Shown piece by piece: positions 34,651 to 42,584 of a stretch of DNA of 64,000 nucleotides. The translations under genes were made by a program, and so were the position numbers. The first letter of the stretch is position 1. The number at the start of each line of letters is the position of its first letter. The notes under the pieces are model-generated. The model worked only from the letters and a program-made list of their open reading frames with translations, did no database searches and had not been told where the DNA came from. Source of the stretch: MFD04580-c1 sp963702995 (GTDB lineage Bacteria; Planctomycetota; Phycisphaerae; Tepidisphaerales; Tepidisphaeraceae); NCBI GenBank assembly GCA_963702995.1, contig OY969783.1:5146001-5210000 (forward strand), given 5' to 3'.

Positions 34651-36000
34651 TTAACGCGGCGACCCGACGGCGGGCGCCGCCTCGGCCTGTTCCCTGCAGA
34701 AGCCGCGGATCGAATCGGCCATGTAATCCAACATCGCCGGCGTCAGCCCCGGGTAGACGCCGACCCAGAAAACCTGCCGCATCACCATGTCGCTGTTCGG
34801 CAGGTCCCCCACCTGGCGATACTTCACATCCTTGTAGGCCGGCTGGCGGACGAGGTTCCCGCCGAAGAGGAGGCGCGTGCCGATCTTTCGGGATTCGAGG
34901 TGCCGGGTCAGCGCCTCGCGGGTGAACGGGGCGGATGTCTTCACCGCGATCGGGAAGCCGAACCAGCTCGGGCTGGTGTTGGAGGTCGCCCTGGGAAGCG
35001 TCAGGAACTCTTCGACCTCCGCAAGTCTTTCCCGCAGGGCGGCGAAGTTGTCGCGCCGGGCCTGGATGAACGCCGGAAGCTTCTTCAGTTGCGCGACGCC
35101 GACGGCGGCCTGCATGTCGGTAAGCTTCAGGTTATAGCCGATGTGCGAGTAGGTGTACTTGTGATCGAACCCGTGCGGCAGCTCGCCCAGTTGCCAATCG
35201 AACCGCTTGCCGCAGGTGTTGTCTTTCCCCGGGTCGCACCAGCAGTCGCGGCCCCAGTCGCGGAAGCTTTCGACGATCCGTTTCAGCCCCGGCCGATTCG
35301 TCAGGACCGCGCCCCCTTCGCCCATGGTGATGTGATGGGCAGGGTAGAAGCTGACGGTCGCCAGGTCGCCGAAGGTGCCGCAGTGCTTGCCGTCGAAGGT
35401 CGAGCCGACAGCGTCACAGCAATCTTCGATGAGCCACAGGTCGTGCTTCTCGCAGAAGGCGGTTACGGCCGCCAGGTCGAACGGGTTTCCCAAGGTGTGC
35501 GCGACGACCACGGCGCGGGTGCGGTCGGACCGGGCGGCTTCGAGCTGGCTGACGTCGATGCTGTACGTTTCGGGCTCGACATCGACGAAGACCGGGACGA
35601 GCTGGTTCTGGAGGATCGGGTTGACGGTGGTCGGGAAGCCGGAGGCGACGGTGATCACCTCATCGCCCGGTTGCAGGGCCTCGTCGCCCAGGAGTTTGCT
35701 GGTCAGGGCCGAAACGGCGACCAGATTGGCGCTCGATCCGGAATTGACGAGCGACACCGACCGGGCGCCCATGAACCGGTTGAAGTCGGCCTCGAACGTC
35801 GCCGCGAAGCGGCCGGTGGTGAGCCAGAAATCGAGCGACGAGTCAACCAGGTGCCGAATGTCGTCAGCGTCGAACACGCGGCCGGAGACCGGAACAGGCG
35901 ACACGCCGGGCACGAACGCCTTCTTGCGGAATTGCAGGTCGTGGTATTCGCCGACCAGGTCGAGGATGCGAGCCCTGAGCGACGCGGGAGTGGCTTCCAT
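34651..36000 (-). CDS. rfbH: CDP-6-deoxy-L-threo-D-glycero-4-hexulose-3-dehydrase (E1)
   Basis: 449 residues. With a reductase partner (E3) it removes the C3 hydroxyl from CDP-4-keto-6-deoxyglucose, using PMP and a [2Fe-2S] cluster. Two diagnostic features are present. First, the aminotransferase Lys is replaced by His in SFYPAHHITMGEGG (H222). Second, the cluster ligands C195, C253, C255 and C263 fit C-X57-C-X1-C-X7-C exactly. The aminotransferase fold is otherwise clear (NSGSSANLVAVSAL, HTLGNPFDL, EDCCDAVGS). It lies 36 bases after rfbG. No separate E3 reductase gene is seen in the window. Confidence 0.95.
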   Translation of the reverse strand: MEATPASLRARILDLVGEYHDLQFRKKAFVPGVSPVPVSGRVFDADDIRHLVDSSLDFWLTTGRFAATFEADFNRFMGARSVSLVNSGSSANLVAVSALTSKLLGDEALQPGDEVITVASGFPTTVNPILQNQLVPVFVDVEPETYSIDVSQLEAARSDRTRAVVVAHTLGNPFDLAAVTAFCEKHDLWLIEDCCDAVGSTFDGKHCGTFGDLATVSFYPAHHITMGEGGAVLTNRPGLKRIVESFRDWGRDCWCDPGKDNTCGKRFDWQLGELPHGFDHKYTYSHIGYNLKLTDMQAAVGVAQLKKLPAFIQARRDNFAALRERLAEVEEFLTLPRATSNTSPSWFGFPIAVKTSAPFTREALTRHLESRKIGTRLLFGGNLVRQPAYKDVKYRQVGDLPNSDMVMRQVFWVGVYPGLTPAMLDYMADSIRGFCREQAEAAPAVGSPR

Positions 36001-36036
36001 AATTGGGTCTTTGGGGCGACGTCTCGCCCCTGTGAA

Positions 36037-37032
36037 TCACTCGCCCGCGAAGAAATCGCGATACCAGGCGACCGTCCGTTCCAAACCGTCTTCGAGCGAG
36101 AAGGAAGGCTCCCAGGCAAGCATTCTCCGGGCTTTGGCAGCGCTTAGGTATTGGTAGCGGATCTCGTTGCTCGCCTCATTCTGAACGTCCGGTTCGAGCG
36201 ACGAGCCCATCGCCTTCAGGATGCGGCCGACGAGGCTCAGCACGTCAACCTGAAGTTCGTTGGAGAAGTTGAACGCCTGCCCGCGAAGCTCATCGGTCCG
36301 CGCCGCAAGCTGTTCCGCCAGGTGCATGTAGGCGGCCGCCCCGTCCTCGACGTAGAAGTAGTCTCGGATGAACTTCCCGTCGGAGCGGACGATCGGCCGC
36401 TGGCCGCGCAGGACCGAGCGAATCGTCCCCGGGACGATCCGATTCCAATTCAGGTCGCCGCCGCCATAGAAGTTGCCGCAGCGCGTGATCGCCACGGGGA
36501 GCGAATACGTCTTGGCATAGGTCGAGGAGATCAGGTCCGCGCACGACTTGCTGACGTCGTAGGGATGCTGCCCGTGCAGGGGCGTTTGCTCGTCGTAGGG
36601 AAGGTGCTCCTGATCGCCGTAGGCCTTGTCGGACGAGGCGACTACGATCTGCCGCACCTTGGGGCTGCGACGGGCCGCCTCCAGAAGCGTCCAGGTCCCG
36701 CGGATGTTCGCCTCGAAGGTGGAGACGGGGTTTCGGTTGGCGATCCCAACGGTCGTCTGGGCGGCCAGGTGGAGGAGGGTGTCCACCTCGTACTCGCCGA
36801 GCAGCCGCTCCATGGCGGCCTGGTCGCAGAGGTCGCCGCGCATCATCTTCACGCGATTGGTCAGCCCGGTGCGAAACAGCTCCGACTGCGGCACCCAGTC
36901 GCGTACGAGGCAGACGACGTCGGCACCGGCATCAAGCAGCCGCCGGACGAGCCAGCTCCCAACGAGCCCCGTCGCGCCCGTCACCGCCACCGGCCGATCC
37001 TGCCAGAAGAGTTTGTTCAGGTCAGAAGACAT
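36037..37032 (-). CDS. rfbG: CDP-glucose 4,6-dehydratase
   Basis: 331 residues from ATG 37032 (MSSDLNKLFWQDRPVAVTGA); the 20 in-frame codons before come from the repeat upstream. Converts CDP-D-glucose to CDP-4-keto-6-deoxy-D-glucose with bound NAD. Motifs: GATGLVGSWLVRRLL, HLAAQTTVG, ASSDKAYGDQE and YDVSKSCADLI (YxxxK), then TRCGNFYGGGDLNWNRIVPGT, highly typical for RfbG. Between rfbF and rfbH. Confidence 0.95.
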   Translation of the reverse strand: MSSDLNKLFWQDRPVAVTGATGLVGSWLVRRLLDAGADVVCLVRDWVPQSELFRTGLTNRVKMMRGDLCDQAAMERLLGEYEVDTLLHLAAQTTVGIANRNPVSTFEANIRGTWTLLEAARRSPKVRQIVVASSDKAYGDQEHLPYDEQTPLHGQHPYDVSKSCADLISSTYAKTYSLPVAITRCGNFYGGGDLNWNRIVPGTIRSVLRGQRPIVRSDGKFIRDYFYVEDGAAAYMHLAEQLAARTDELRGQAFNFSNELQVDVLSLVGRILKAMGSSLEPDVQNEASNEIRYQYLSAAKARRMLAWEPSFSLEDGLERTVAWYRDFFAGE

Positions 37033-37072
37033 TTTTTCTTGTCGGAGCGCACGCCGGCCGCCGCTCGTCGGG

Positions 37073-37152
37073 CCGCACCGCGTGCCGCTCACTATGGGGC
37101 TGGCTGGCCTCTTCCGTTTCCGGGCGGCCGCTCCGGCACGCGATGCGTGCCC
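37073..37152. repeat. Family A repeat pair, second site
   Basis: 37134-37152 is the exact 19-mer CGGCACGCGATGCGTGCCC found at 29515-29533. A degenerate inverted partner lies at 37073-37090. As at 29.4 kb, partners are about 60-80 bases apart. It overlaps the final base of rfbF. Confidence 0.8.
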
Positions 37153-37928
37153 TACCAGACTTTCCAGGGCGCCTTTCCGCTGTTCCAGAGCTCATTCAGG
37201 TGAAGGTATTCGCGGTAGGTGTCCATCGCAAAGAAGAAGCCGGGGTGGCGGTAGGCCATCAACTGCCCGTCGGCCGCGAGGCGTTCGAGGGGCTCGCGTT
37301 CGAGGATGGTGTCGTCGCCGTCGAGCAGATCGAACACCTGTGGGCTGAAGACGAAGAACCCGGCATTGACCCAGTTTTCCGCCTGCGGCTTCTCGGCGAA
37401 GCGAGTGACCTGCGAATCAGTGGCGATGTCGAGCATGCCGTACCGGCTGGTCGGCTGGACGGCGGTTACCGTGGCGAGCTTCCCGTGGGATTTATGGAAC
37501 GCGATGAGCTTGCGGACATCGACGTTCGAGAGGCCGTCGCCGTAGGTGACGATGAAGTACCGTTCCTTCTCCACGTAGCGGCGGATCCGCCGCACCCGCC
37601 CGCCGGTCATCGAATCCTGGCCGGTGTCAGCCAGGGTGACGCGGAAATCCTGCTCCATGTGGGCGTCGTGGTAGGTCACCTGGTGCTGGCTGCCGAGGCT
37701 GATCGTGAAGTCGTTGGTCATCGCCTCGTAATTGAGGAAATACTCCTTGATCATGTTCCCGCGGTAGCCGAGGCAGAGCGTGAAGTCTTTGATCTGGTGA
37801 TGCGCGAAGAGCTTCATGATGTGCCAGAGCACCGGCCGCCCGCCAATATCCACGAGGGGCTTGGGCCGATACTCGGTCTCTTCGCGAAGGCGGGTGCCCA
37901 GCCCGCCGCATAGGATGACGACTTTCAT
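37152..37928 (-). CDS. rfbF: Glucose-1-phosphate cytidylyltransferase
   Basis: 258 residues from ATG 37928 (MKVVILCGGLGTRLREETEY). Makes CDP-glucose from CTP and glucose 1-phosphate, the first step of CDP-dideoxyhexose synthesis. Nucleotidyltransferase signature GGLGTRL with RPKPLVDIGGRPVLWHIM, then VTYGDGLSNVDV (metal Asp) and FAEKPQAENWVNAGFFVF. The ending YLHLNELWNSGKAPWKVW is specific to RfbF. First gene of the minus-strand sugar operon. Confidence 0.96.
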   Translation of the reverse strand: MKVVILCGGLGTRLREETEYRPKPLVDIGGRPVLWHIMKLFAHHQIKDFTLCLGYRGNMIKEYFLNYEAMTNDFTISLGSQHQVTYHDAHMEQDFRVTLADTGQDSMTGGRVRRIRRYVEKERYFIVTYGDGLSNVDVRKLIAFHKSHGKLATVTAVQPTSRYGMLDIATDSQVTRFAEKPQAENWVNAGFFVFSPQVFDLLDGDDTILEREPLERLAADGQLMAYRHPGFFFAMDTYREYLHLNELWNSGKAPWKVW

Positions 37929-38040
37929 TCGATCTCGCTTTAACGAAGCGGCCACCCGAACCGATCTCCGAAACGGCAGGGGGAACGATCATTGCCGCCA
38001 AGTTTTAACGTTGGATGAGCACCGGAGAACGGCACCCCCA

Positions 38041-38070
38041 CGAGCCGCGCCCGTTACGAAGCGGGCGGTC
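38041..38070 (-). repeat. Family B repeat copy
   Basis: Read on the minus strand: CCGCTTC-like sequence then TAACGGGCGCGGCTCG. Matches copies at 41042-41078 and 48209-48250. Confidence 0.65.
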
Positions 38071-38177
38071 GCCGTACTCGGCGACCAAGCGTCCTCTCGA
38101 CCGTGCGATTATCGCTTCCACGAGGCGATGCTCACGCCGCTTCGGCTAATCCGAACCGGGCGCAGCCACTGGCCGGC

Positions 38178-38774
38178 TCAAAGGTTAAGGAACTCGCGAA
38201 TGTGTTGATCCCAGACCTTCTGGGCCTGCGGGTCGTTCAGCGGCAGCCGCAGTTCGTTGATCACTTTCGTGCCCAGCCCGATCGCTTCCCGCCAGCAGTC
38301 GGTGCAGGTGCTGTCGAAGATCTCCTGGCCGAACGCGTTCTTGAACGGCGGCTTGGCCAGGTGGCCCGCGACGCGGCCGCACCGCTTGCAATGGACTTGC
38401 CCCTCGCCGACGGCAATCGCCGCCGGTTTCGCGCCCACGAGTTCGGGCGCCGCCACGCCCAGCTCGGCGAGCATCTTCAGCATCTCGGTCTGCGGCATCA
38501 TATCGCCGCGGGCGTTGGCGAGCTTCACGCCGCGGGTGAGCCGGTCGATCGCCTCGTCGCGCCTCCCCAGCTTCAGGAGGGCCGTGGCCGAGAGCTGATA
38601 CGCGCGGCTGATGTTCGGATCGAGCTCAATGACGTGATCGAGGCTCGACAACGCATCGGCGTACAACGCCGCGTTGAGGTACTCGCGGCCGAGCGAAAAG
38701 TGAGCGACCGCGTTGCTCGGGTCGTCGCTGGCCATCTTGCGGAACTGGTCGATACGCAGGTTGGTTTCCGACAC
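38178..38774 (-). CDS. TPR protein with YggX-like (iron-trafficking) C-terminal domain
   Basis: 198 residues. Residues 1-90 hold two TPR units (AVAHFSLGREYLNAALYADALSSL and ISRAYQLSATALLKLGRRDEAIDRL). Residues ~125-198 resemble the YggX/Fe(II)-trafficking family: CKRCGRVAGHLAKPPFKN, GQEIFDSTCTDCWREAIGLGTKVINELRL, and DPQAQKVWDQHIREFL. Here the domain has extra Cys (CKRC and CTDC), four in all, which could bind iron or zinc. Canonical YggX has a single Cys and no TPR. Likely involved in iron handling or protection of Fe-S enzymes; inferred. Confidence 0.72.
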   Translation of the reverse strand: MSETNLRIDQFRKMASDDPSNAVAHFSLGREYLNAALYADALSSLDHVIELDPNISRAYQLSATALLKLGRRDEAIDRLTRGVKLANARGDMMPQTEMLKMLAELGVAAPELVGAKPAAIAVGEGQVHCKRCGRVAGHLAKPPFKNAFGQEIFDSTCTDCWREAIGLGTKVINELRLPLNDPQAQKVWDQHIREFLNL

Positions 38775-38976
38775 GCTTGCTCCTGTTCGTCTGCTTCAGC
38801 GCCGCCCAAGCCTTCTCGCCTCGGCATCGCCAAGGGCCCAATATAGCGACAGCCCGAGCCGCAGCCCACCGGACGCCGCTCCCCCGGCGGACGGCAGTCG
38901 CCCTCGGTACTTTTGGCGACAGGGTGGCGTGAGGGGGCTTCAGAATCGCAACATTGCCTAATCGAGTACAGTGATC

Positions 38977-39687
38977 TCAGACTTTCGCTTCCTTGGACCA
39001 CATCAGGTGCAGAATCTCGGCGCGGCTGGCCGGGTTCTCCTTGAAGATGCCCCGCAGGGCGCTGGTGACCATCGTGCTACCGTGCTTCTTGGCGCCGCGG
39101 ATGGTCATGCAGGTGTGGGTCGCCTCAATGACGCAGGCGGCGCCGATCGGCAGAAGCTCCTCCATCAGCGCGTCGGCGATCTGGGTGGTGAGTCGCTCCT
39201 GAACCTGCGGCCGCCGGGCGTACCCCTCGACCAGGCGGGCCAGTTTGCTCAATCCAACCACCTTCCCGTCCGGAAGGTACGCGACATGCGCCCTGCCCGT
39301 GAACGGCAGCAGGTGATGCTCGCAAAGGCTGTGGAACTCGATGTCGCGCAACAGGACGACTTCGTCGTACCGCTCATTGAAAACCGTCTTCAGATGCTCC
39401 CGTGGCTCCGTGGACAGGCCCGCCATCAGTTCGCCGTACGCGCGGGCGACGCGGTTGGGCGTCTTGAGCAGCCCCTCCCGGTCCGGGTTCTCCCCCACGG
39501 CAAGCAGGATCTCACGCACGGCACGTTCGATTCGGGGAATGTCAACCCGGGCATCGACCAGGTTATTCGTCTTTGGCTCGCTCGGGTCTTGGGCATCGCT
39601 GTCGTGGTCGAATGACGAGCCGTGGTTGCGCGGGAAAGGCATAGGCGTTGGGCTCCGGAATGGGGCGTTCCTGTGGGTTGCGGGCAA
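38977..39687 (-). CDS. folE: GTP cyclohydrolase I
   Basis: 236 residues; start ATG 39687, or 39642 within the unconserved N-terminal tail. Converts GTP to dihydroneopterin triphosphate, feeding folate and, via QueD, queuosine; queE is also in this window. Zinc ligands are in FHSLCEHHLLPF and ATHTCMTIRGAKK. GLSKLARLVEGYARRPQVQERLT and the catalytic HTCM block are standard. The family is ~190-220 residues; the extra N-terminus is polar and likely disordered. Confidence 0.95.
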   Translation of the reverse strand: MPATHRNAPFRSPTPMPFPRNHGSSFDHDSDAQDPSEPKTNNLVDARVDIPRIERAVREILLAVGENPDREGLLKTPNRVARAYGELMAGLSTEPREHLKTVFNERYDEVVLLRDIEFHSLCEHHLLPFTGRAHVAYLPDGKVVGLSKLARLVEGYARRPQVQERLTTQIADALMEELLPIGAACVIEATHTCMTIRGAKKHGSTMVTSALRGIFKENPASRAEILHLMWSKEAKV

Positions 39688-39926
39688 TCATAGGCCCGAT
39701 CGGCCGCGGCGGGCTCGACTTGGAGCGGCCGATACGGCCGCGGCTCTGTCGTGGATGTCGCCGCGAGGACGCTTTACGATCCGTCGTCACGCCGTCGCGG
39801 TGCCGGCGCATTGTTTTGGTGAGGTCAATTCGGCGCAGTTCGACGTGTGTCCCATTGACCGCACCGTCCCGCTCGTCTACCTTCGGGAGGGGCCTAGGCA
39901 ACATTTGGTTATTTTGGGGTCTAAAG

Positions 39927-40949
39927 ATGCGCACGTTACTCGTGTCCGGGATGGTCATTGGGTCGATCGCCGGCGTTGCATCTGTCTCCCAGGCCGCGAC
40001 GCCGACGGATTACGAGCAGTATGCCCTCCAACTGATCAACCGCGCCAGAGCCAACCCCAATGCGGAGGTCACTCGACTGTCGTCGCAGACCTGGGGCGAC
40101 GACCCAAGCCAAGTCCCCGGGACGCAGTTCCCCAAACCGCAAACAGCCAATCTCAACGAGGGCCTGCCGGCCAACACGATTTCAGCGGCCGCCAAGGCGC
40201 CACTTGCATTCAATGTCAATCTGATTCAGTCGGCCAGGGACTACAGCAACACGCTGTTAACCAACAATTCGGTGCTGGACCACAATTTTGGAGGTACGAC
40301 CCCGGACTCCCGTGCCCAGGCGGCGGGGTATAACGGGACGGCAAGCGAGAACCTGTCGATCCAGCAGTCCACCGTCACGCTGCCCACCACTCAAGGGCTG
40401 CTCGACGCGATGCATAACGGCCTTTTCGTTGACAACAATACGGTCGGCCGTGGTCATCGAAAGAACTTGATGAACACCACGTCCGTGGAAATCGGCGTCG
40501 GGATCGCGTCTTCGGCGACCTATGCCCCGGGCGGCGACCACTCATTCCCCAACGCGGTCCTCCTGACGGAGGACCTGGGCAATCCGACCAGCGCCGGCCC
40601 CTTCCTGACCGGCGTGGTCTTCAACGATAACGCTCATACCGGCTTCTATGCCCCGAGCGGCGAAGGCATCGGCGGCGCCACCATTCGCGCCACCGCCATT
40701 GCCGGCGGGGCCACGGCTCAGACGACCACCTGGTCCAGCGGCGGCTACAGTCTCCAGCTTCTTCCCGGTACGTACACCATCACGGCCGCCGGCGCATTCG
40801 GGACCGCCCCGCTGGGCACCGTCACCATCAGCACCGCCAACGTGGAGGTGGATGCCATCAATCCGACTCCCGAGCCGTCTTCCCTTAGCCTCGTGCTTCT
40901 TGGCACGGTGGGCCTGCTGCGTCGGCGCCGGGTCGCTCGGGGGTTATAA
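39927..40949 (+). CDS. CAP/SCP-domain protein with PEP-CTERM anchor
   Basis: 340 residues from ATG 39927; the long open frame upstream is antisense to folE. Signal peptide 1-23 (ending SQAA). A CAP (SCP/PR-1) domain follows: YALQLINRARANPNAE, LAFNVNLIQSARDYSN, SVLDHNF, ASENLSIQ, GLFVDNNTVGRGHRKNLMN and EIGVGIA. The His and Glu of the CAP pocket are present. A second all-beta stretch (~230-310, GVVFNDNAHTGFYAPSGEGIGG) resembles a carboxypeptidase-regulatory-like repeat. The C-terminus PEPSSLSLVLLGTVGLLRRRR is a PEP-CTERM sorting signal, so an exosortase elsewhere should process it to the cell surface. Confidence 0.88.
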   Translation: MRTLLVSGMVIGSIAGVASVSQAATPTDYEQYALQLINRARANPNAEVTRLSSQTWGDDPSQVPGTQFPKPQTANLNEGLPANTISAAAKAPLAFNVNLIQSARDYSNTLLTNNSVLDHNFGGTTPDSRAQAAGYNGTASENLSIQQSTVTLPTTQGLLDAMHNGLFVDNNTVGRGHRKNLMNTTSVEIGVGIASSATYAPGGDHSFPNAVLLTEDLGNPTSAGPFLTGVVFNDNAHTGFYAPSGEGIGGATIRATAIAGGATAQTTTWSSGGYSLQLLPGTYTITAAGAFGTAPLGTVTISTANVEVDAINPTPEPSSLSLVLLGTVGLLRRRRVARGL

Positions 40950-41249
40950 AGGGGTCATCTCGTTTTCTCCCGTTTTGTCCGCTTTCCGTCGCGCTTCGCT
41001 GGCGGCGCGACGGACATCCGCCGACAGGCGGAGCGCGGCGCGGAGCGGTCTGAAACCGCTTCCTTACGGGCGCGGCTGGTGGGGCCCGGCTTCCAATTCG
41101 CCAAATTGATTTCGCTTGCTGCACGCTTTAGGATCAGGCGTTGCGGCGGGGCGGCCGGATGGTCGATTGAGCGGATCGGGCAGACTCCGTTTGATCGCGG
41201 CGGATTCGGGAAGGATCTCCTCTCGTCAGCGTGGTTTACGGAGATGTTG
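40950..41249. other. Gap with family B repeat (41042-41078)
   Basis: No gene. The repeat at 41042-41078 has hairpin AGCGGT (41044-41049) with ACCGCT (41055-41060) followed by TCCTTACGGGCGCGGCT. The rest is the leader of ispG. Confidence 0.6.
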
Positions 41250-42506
41250 ATGGTTCCTCGGCGCAAGACGCGGCAGGTGACGGTCGGAGACCCAGCCCAC
41301 GGGTTCGTGCGGATCGGGGGCGACGCGCCGGTCTCTGTGCAGAGCATGACCGCCGGCTTTACGTACGACATCGACGCCTGCGTGGCCGAGATCAACAAGC
41401 TGGCGGCCGCCGGGTGCGATCTGGTGCGCGTGGCCGTCCCGGAGAAAAAGGACACGCAGGCGCTCAAGGAGATCCTGCCGCGCGTGTCGGTCCCGATCGT
41501 GGCGGACGTGCATTTCCACTTCAAGCGAGCGCTGGAGGCGATCGAGGCCGGCGTTCACAAGATCCGCCTGAACCCCGGCAATATCAACGACCGCTCCCAG
41601 GTGCGGGATGTGATCCAAGCCTGCAAGGCCCGCAAGCTCCCGATCCGCGTCGGCGTGAATGAAGGCTCGATCATCGAGCGCAAGGACAAGCAGAAGCGGA
41701 TGAAGGAGCTCGGCGGCGTTTTCTCCGACGACAAGCACGGCCACTTCCTCGCCATCATGCTGACCAAGCTTGAGGAATACCTGGAAGTCTTCCATGAGGA
41801 AGATTTCCACGACATCGTCATCAGCGCTAAAAGCATCGACCCGCTGCTGGTGATCCGTGCCTACCAGGAGATCAGCGCCCGGTTCGACTACCCGTTGCAC
41901 CTGGGCGTGACGCATGCAGGCCCCAAGGAGACGGGGACGATTCGCAGCGTCGTCCCCCTCGGGCACCTGCTGGCCAGCGGCATCGGCGACACCATCCGGA
42001 TCAGCTATGCGAACGACCCGATCTACGAGGTGGAAGACGGGCTCGAGATGCTCTATGTGCTGGGGCTGCGAACGCGAATTGGGGCCGAGCTGATCGCTTG
42101 CCCGACCTGCGGCCGCATCCAGGTGGACCTTTTCAAGCTCGTCCAGGATGTCCGCAAGCAGCTCAGTCAGGAGATCCGCCTGCCGATCAAAGTCGCGGTG
42201 ATGGGGTGCATCGTCAACGGGCCGGGCGAGGCGGAAGGGGCGGATGTTGCGATCTTTGCCGGCGATCGCGTTGGCATCATCTATGTCCAGGGCGAGTGCG
42301 TCGCCCGCGGGATCCCCGAAAACCAGATCCTTCCGACCCTGCTCGACGAGTGCCGCAAGTTTCAGGCGAAGGTGGAGCGCGGGGAGGCGAAGCTCGGTGA
42401 GAAGAAGGTGGATATCCTTCCCCCTGACCCCATCGGCGAACTGGGGAGCGGCTGGGAGAAGATCGAGAAGGAAAGGGCCTTCTCTCTGCCCGTCGTTCGT
42501 TCCTGA
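41250..42506 (+). CDS. ispG: 4-hydroxy-3-methylbut-2-enyl diphosphate synthase (flavodoxin/ferredoxin)
   Basis: 418 residues from ATG 41250, with GGAG 8 bases upstream; ATG 41244 is also in frame. IspG is the Fe-S enzyme that opens MEcPP in the MEP pathway of isoprenoid synthesis. The TIM-barrel part has VQSMTAGFTYDIDA, VPIVADVHFHFKRAL and KIRLNPGNIN. The [4Fe-4S] ligands are CPTC in LIACPTCGRIQVDL and Cys in VMGCIVNGPGEAEGADV. The terminal ~40 residues are polar. Frame intact. The next gene follows by 78 bases. Confidence 0.95.
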   Translation: MVPRRKTRQVTVGDPAHGFVRIGGDAPVSVQSMTAGFTYDIDACVAEINKLAAAGCDLVRVAVPEKKDTQALKEILPRVSVPIVADVHFHFKRALEAIEAGVHKIRLNPGNINDRSQVRDVIQACKARKLPIRVGVNEGSIIERKDKQKRMKELGGVFSDDKHGHFLAIMLTKLEEYLEVFHEEDFHDIVISAKSIDPLLVIRAYQEISARFDYPLHLGVTHAGPKETGTIRSVVPLGHLLASGIGDTIRISYANDPIYEVEDGLEMLYVLGLRTRIGAELIACPTCGRIQVDLFKLVQDVRKQLSQEIRLPIKVAVMGCIVNGPGEAEGADVAIFAGDRVGIIYVQGECVARGIPENQILPTLLDECRKFQAKVERGEAKLGEKKVDILPPDPIGELGSGWEKIEKERAFSLPVVRS

Positions 42507-42584
42507 GCGGGCCTTTGCGTGAGCCACTCTTCGCGGCGACAGGCTGGCTCCAGCGCCCCTGCCGAACCCGACCGATTGCGTACG

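Noticed and set aside
34612..36147. 511-residue plus-strand open frame
   Set aside because: Antisense to rfbH, which has exact diagnostic motifs.
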